Part shown: positions 63,888-64,000 of the stretch, one piece after another
Position numbering within the stretch: the stretch's first letter is position 1
How the letters are laid out: each line of letters starts with the position of its first letter
Assembly: GCA_003478935.1 (NCBI GenBank)
Contig: QUFP01000017.1
Span: 20,688 to 84,687, forward strand
Direction: 5' to 3'
Length of the DNA stretch: 64,000 bases
DNA from: Firmicutes bacterium AF25-13AC
Lineage (GTDB): Bacteria; Bacillota; Clostridia; Lachnospirales; Lachnospiraceae
Translations under genes and position numbers: made by a program
The notes under the pieces: model-generated
The model's input: only the letters and a program-made list of their open reading frames with translations
The model's database searches: none
Told to the model about the DNA's origin: nothing

Positions 63888-64000
63888 TGGATGGGGTGCG
63901 GACAATTTTTGGACCTAATGTCGAAAGATGTTAGGAGGAAGAAATGAACAAGTATAGCACCGAAGAAAAACAACAGGCAATCGACTTGTATTTCAAAAAT
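63888..64000 (+). mobile_element. Left end of an IS3-family (IS150-group) element, cut by the window edge
   Basis: The terminal repeat TGGATGGGGTGCGGAC and TTTGGACCT matches the inverted right end of the fragment at 54840, so both belong to one IS type. Confidence 0.8.
63944..64000 (+). CDS. IS3-family OrfA, 5' end only
   Basis: Begins MNKYSTEEKQQAIDLYFKN after AGGAGGAAGAA, the helix-turn-helix start typical of IS150-group OrfA. It runs off the window after 19 codons. Confidence 0.7.
   Translation, partial: MNKYSTEEKQQAIDLYFKN

Overview
The window is low-GC Firmicutes DNA, most likely from a gut Lachnospiraceae species. The evidence is the IreB-RuvX-DUF1292-RNase J gene order, the split PTS glucose-type IIBC/IIA pair, a LoaP-type NusG paralogue, proteins with aromatic cell-wall-binding repeats, and small DUF6718/DUF5714 proteins. 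I cannot name the genus. No rRNA, tRNA or CRISPR array was seen.

Region 1 (1-30.6 kb) is a conserved housekeeping block, nearly all on the minus strand. It holds an M16C protease (cut by the window edge), a tRNA-U34 hydroxylation/methylation pair (U32 protein and TrmR), RNase J, DUF1292-RuvX-IreB, and MtaB. A lone plus-strand HPr-like gene has its own promoter and terminator. Then come ThiI with its cysteine desulfurase, RsmE-PrmA, a penicillin-binding carboxypeptidase, UvrA-UvrB, a BvgS-like hybrid kinase, PTS IIBC/IIA, a HAD hydrolase, GlmS, LoaP, acylphosphatase and a PPi-type phosphofructokinase. Several intergenic gaps carry large hairpins.

Region 2 (30.7-37.8 kb) concerns the cell surface. 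It has a 1045-residue secreted CAP / wall-binding-repeat / NodB-like protein, a polymerase-like membrane protein, a DUF4874/DUF4832 protein and a VOC protein.

Region 3 (37.9-64 kb) is accessory and scarred. It contains nested group II introns (one inside domain IV of another), an IS66 element, IS66 and IS3 fragments, a second ORF-less group II intron, a third decayed intron, an arsenic-resistance remnant (acr3 tail, DUF5714, arsC), decayed pepD and lipoprotein genes, an ATPase-TOPRIM pair resembling phage defence, an XRE-regulated ABC exporter, a D-amino-acid module (D-alanine transaminase and P1 aminopeptidase), and a GC-richer MerR-controlled operon.

The strongest unexplained signal is a short dispersed repeat with core GGGGACAGGCAC, about ten copies, all between 43 and 64 kb. 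It lies at gene 3' ends and at break-points of truncated genes (acr3, an IS66 tnpC, an IS3 orfB, an unnamed gene tail). One copy is split exactly by the 633-nt group II intron.

Several conserved genes (cysteine desulfurase, glmS, pcp, IS66 tnpC, perhaps DUF1292) are each broken by what looks like loss of one base, often in a short homopolymer. This suggests residual sequencing indels rather than biology, so I annotate those genes across the break.
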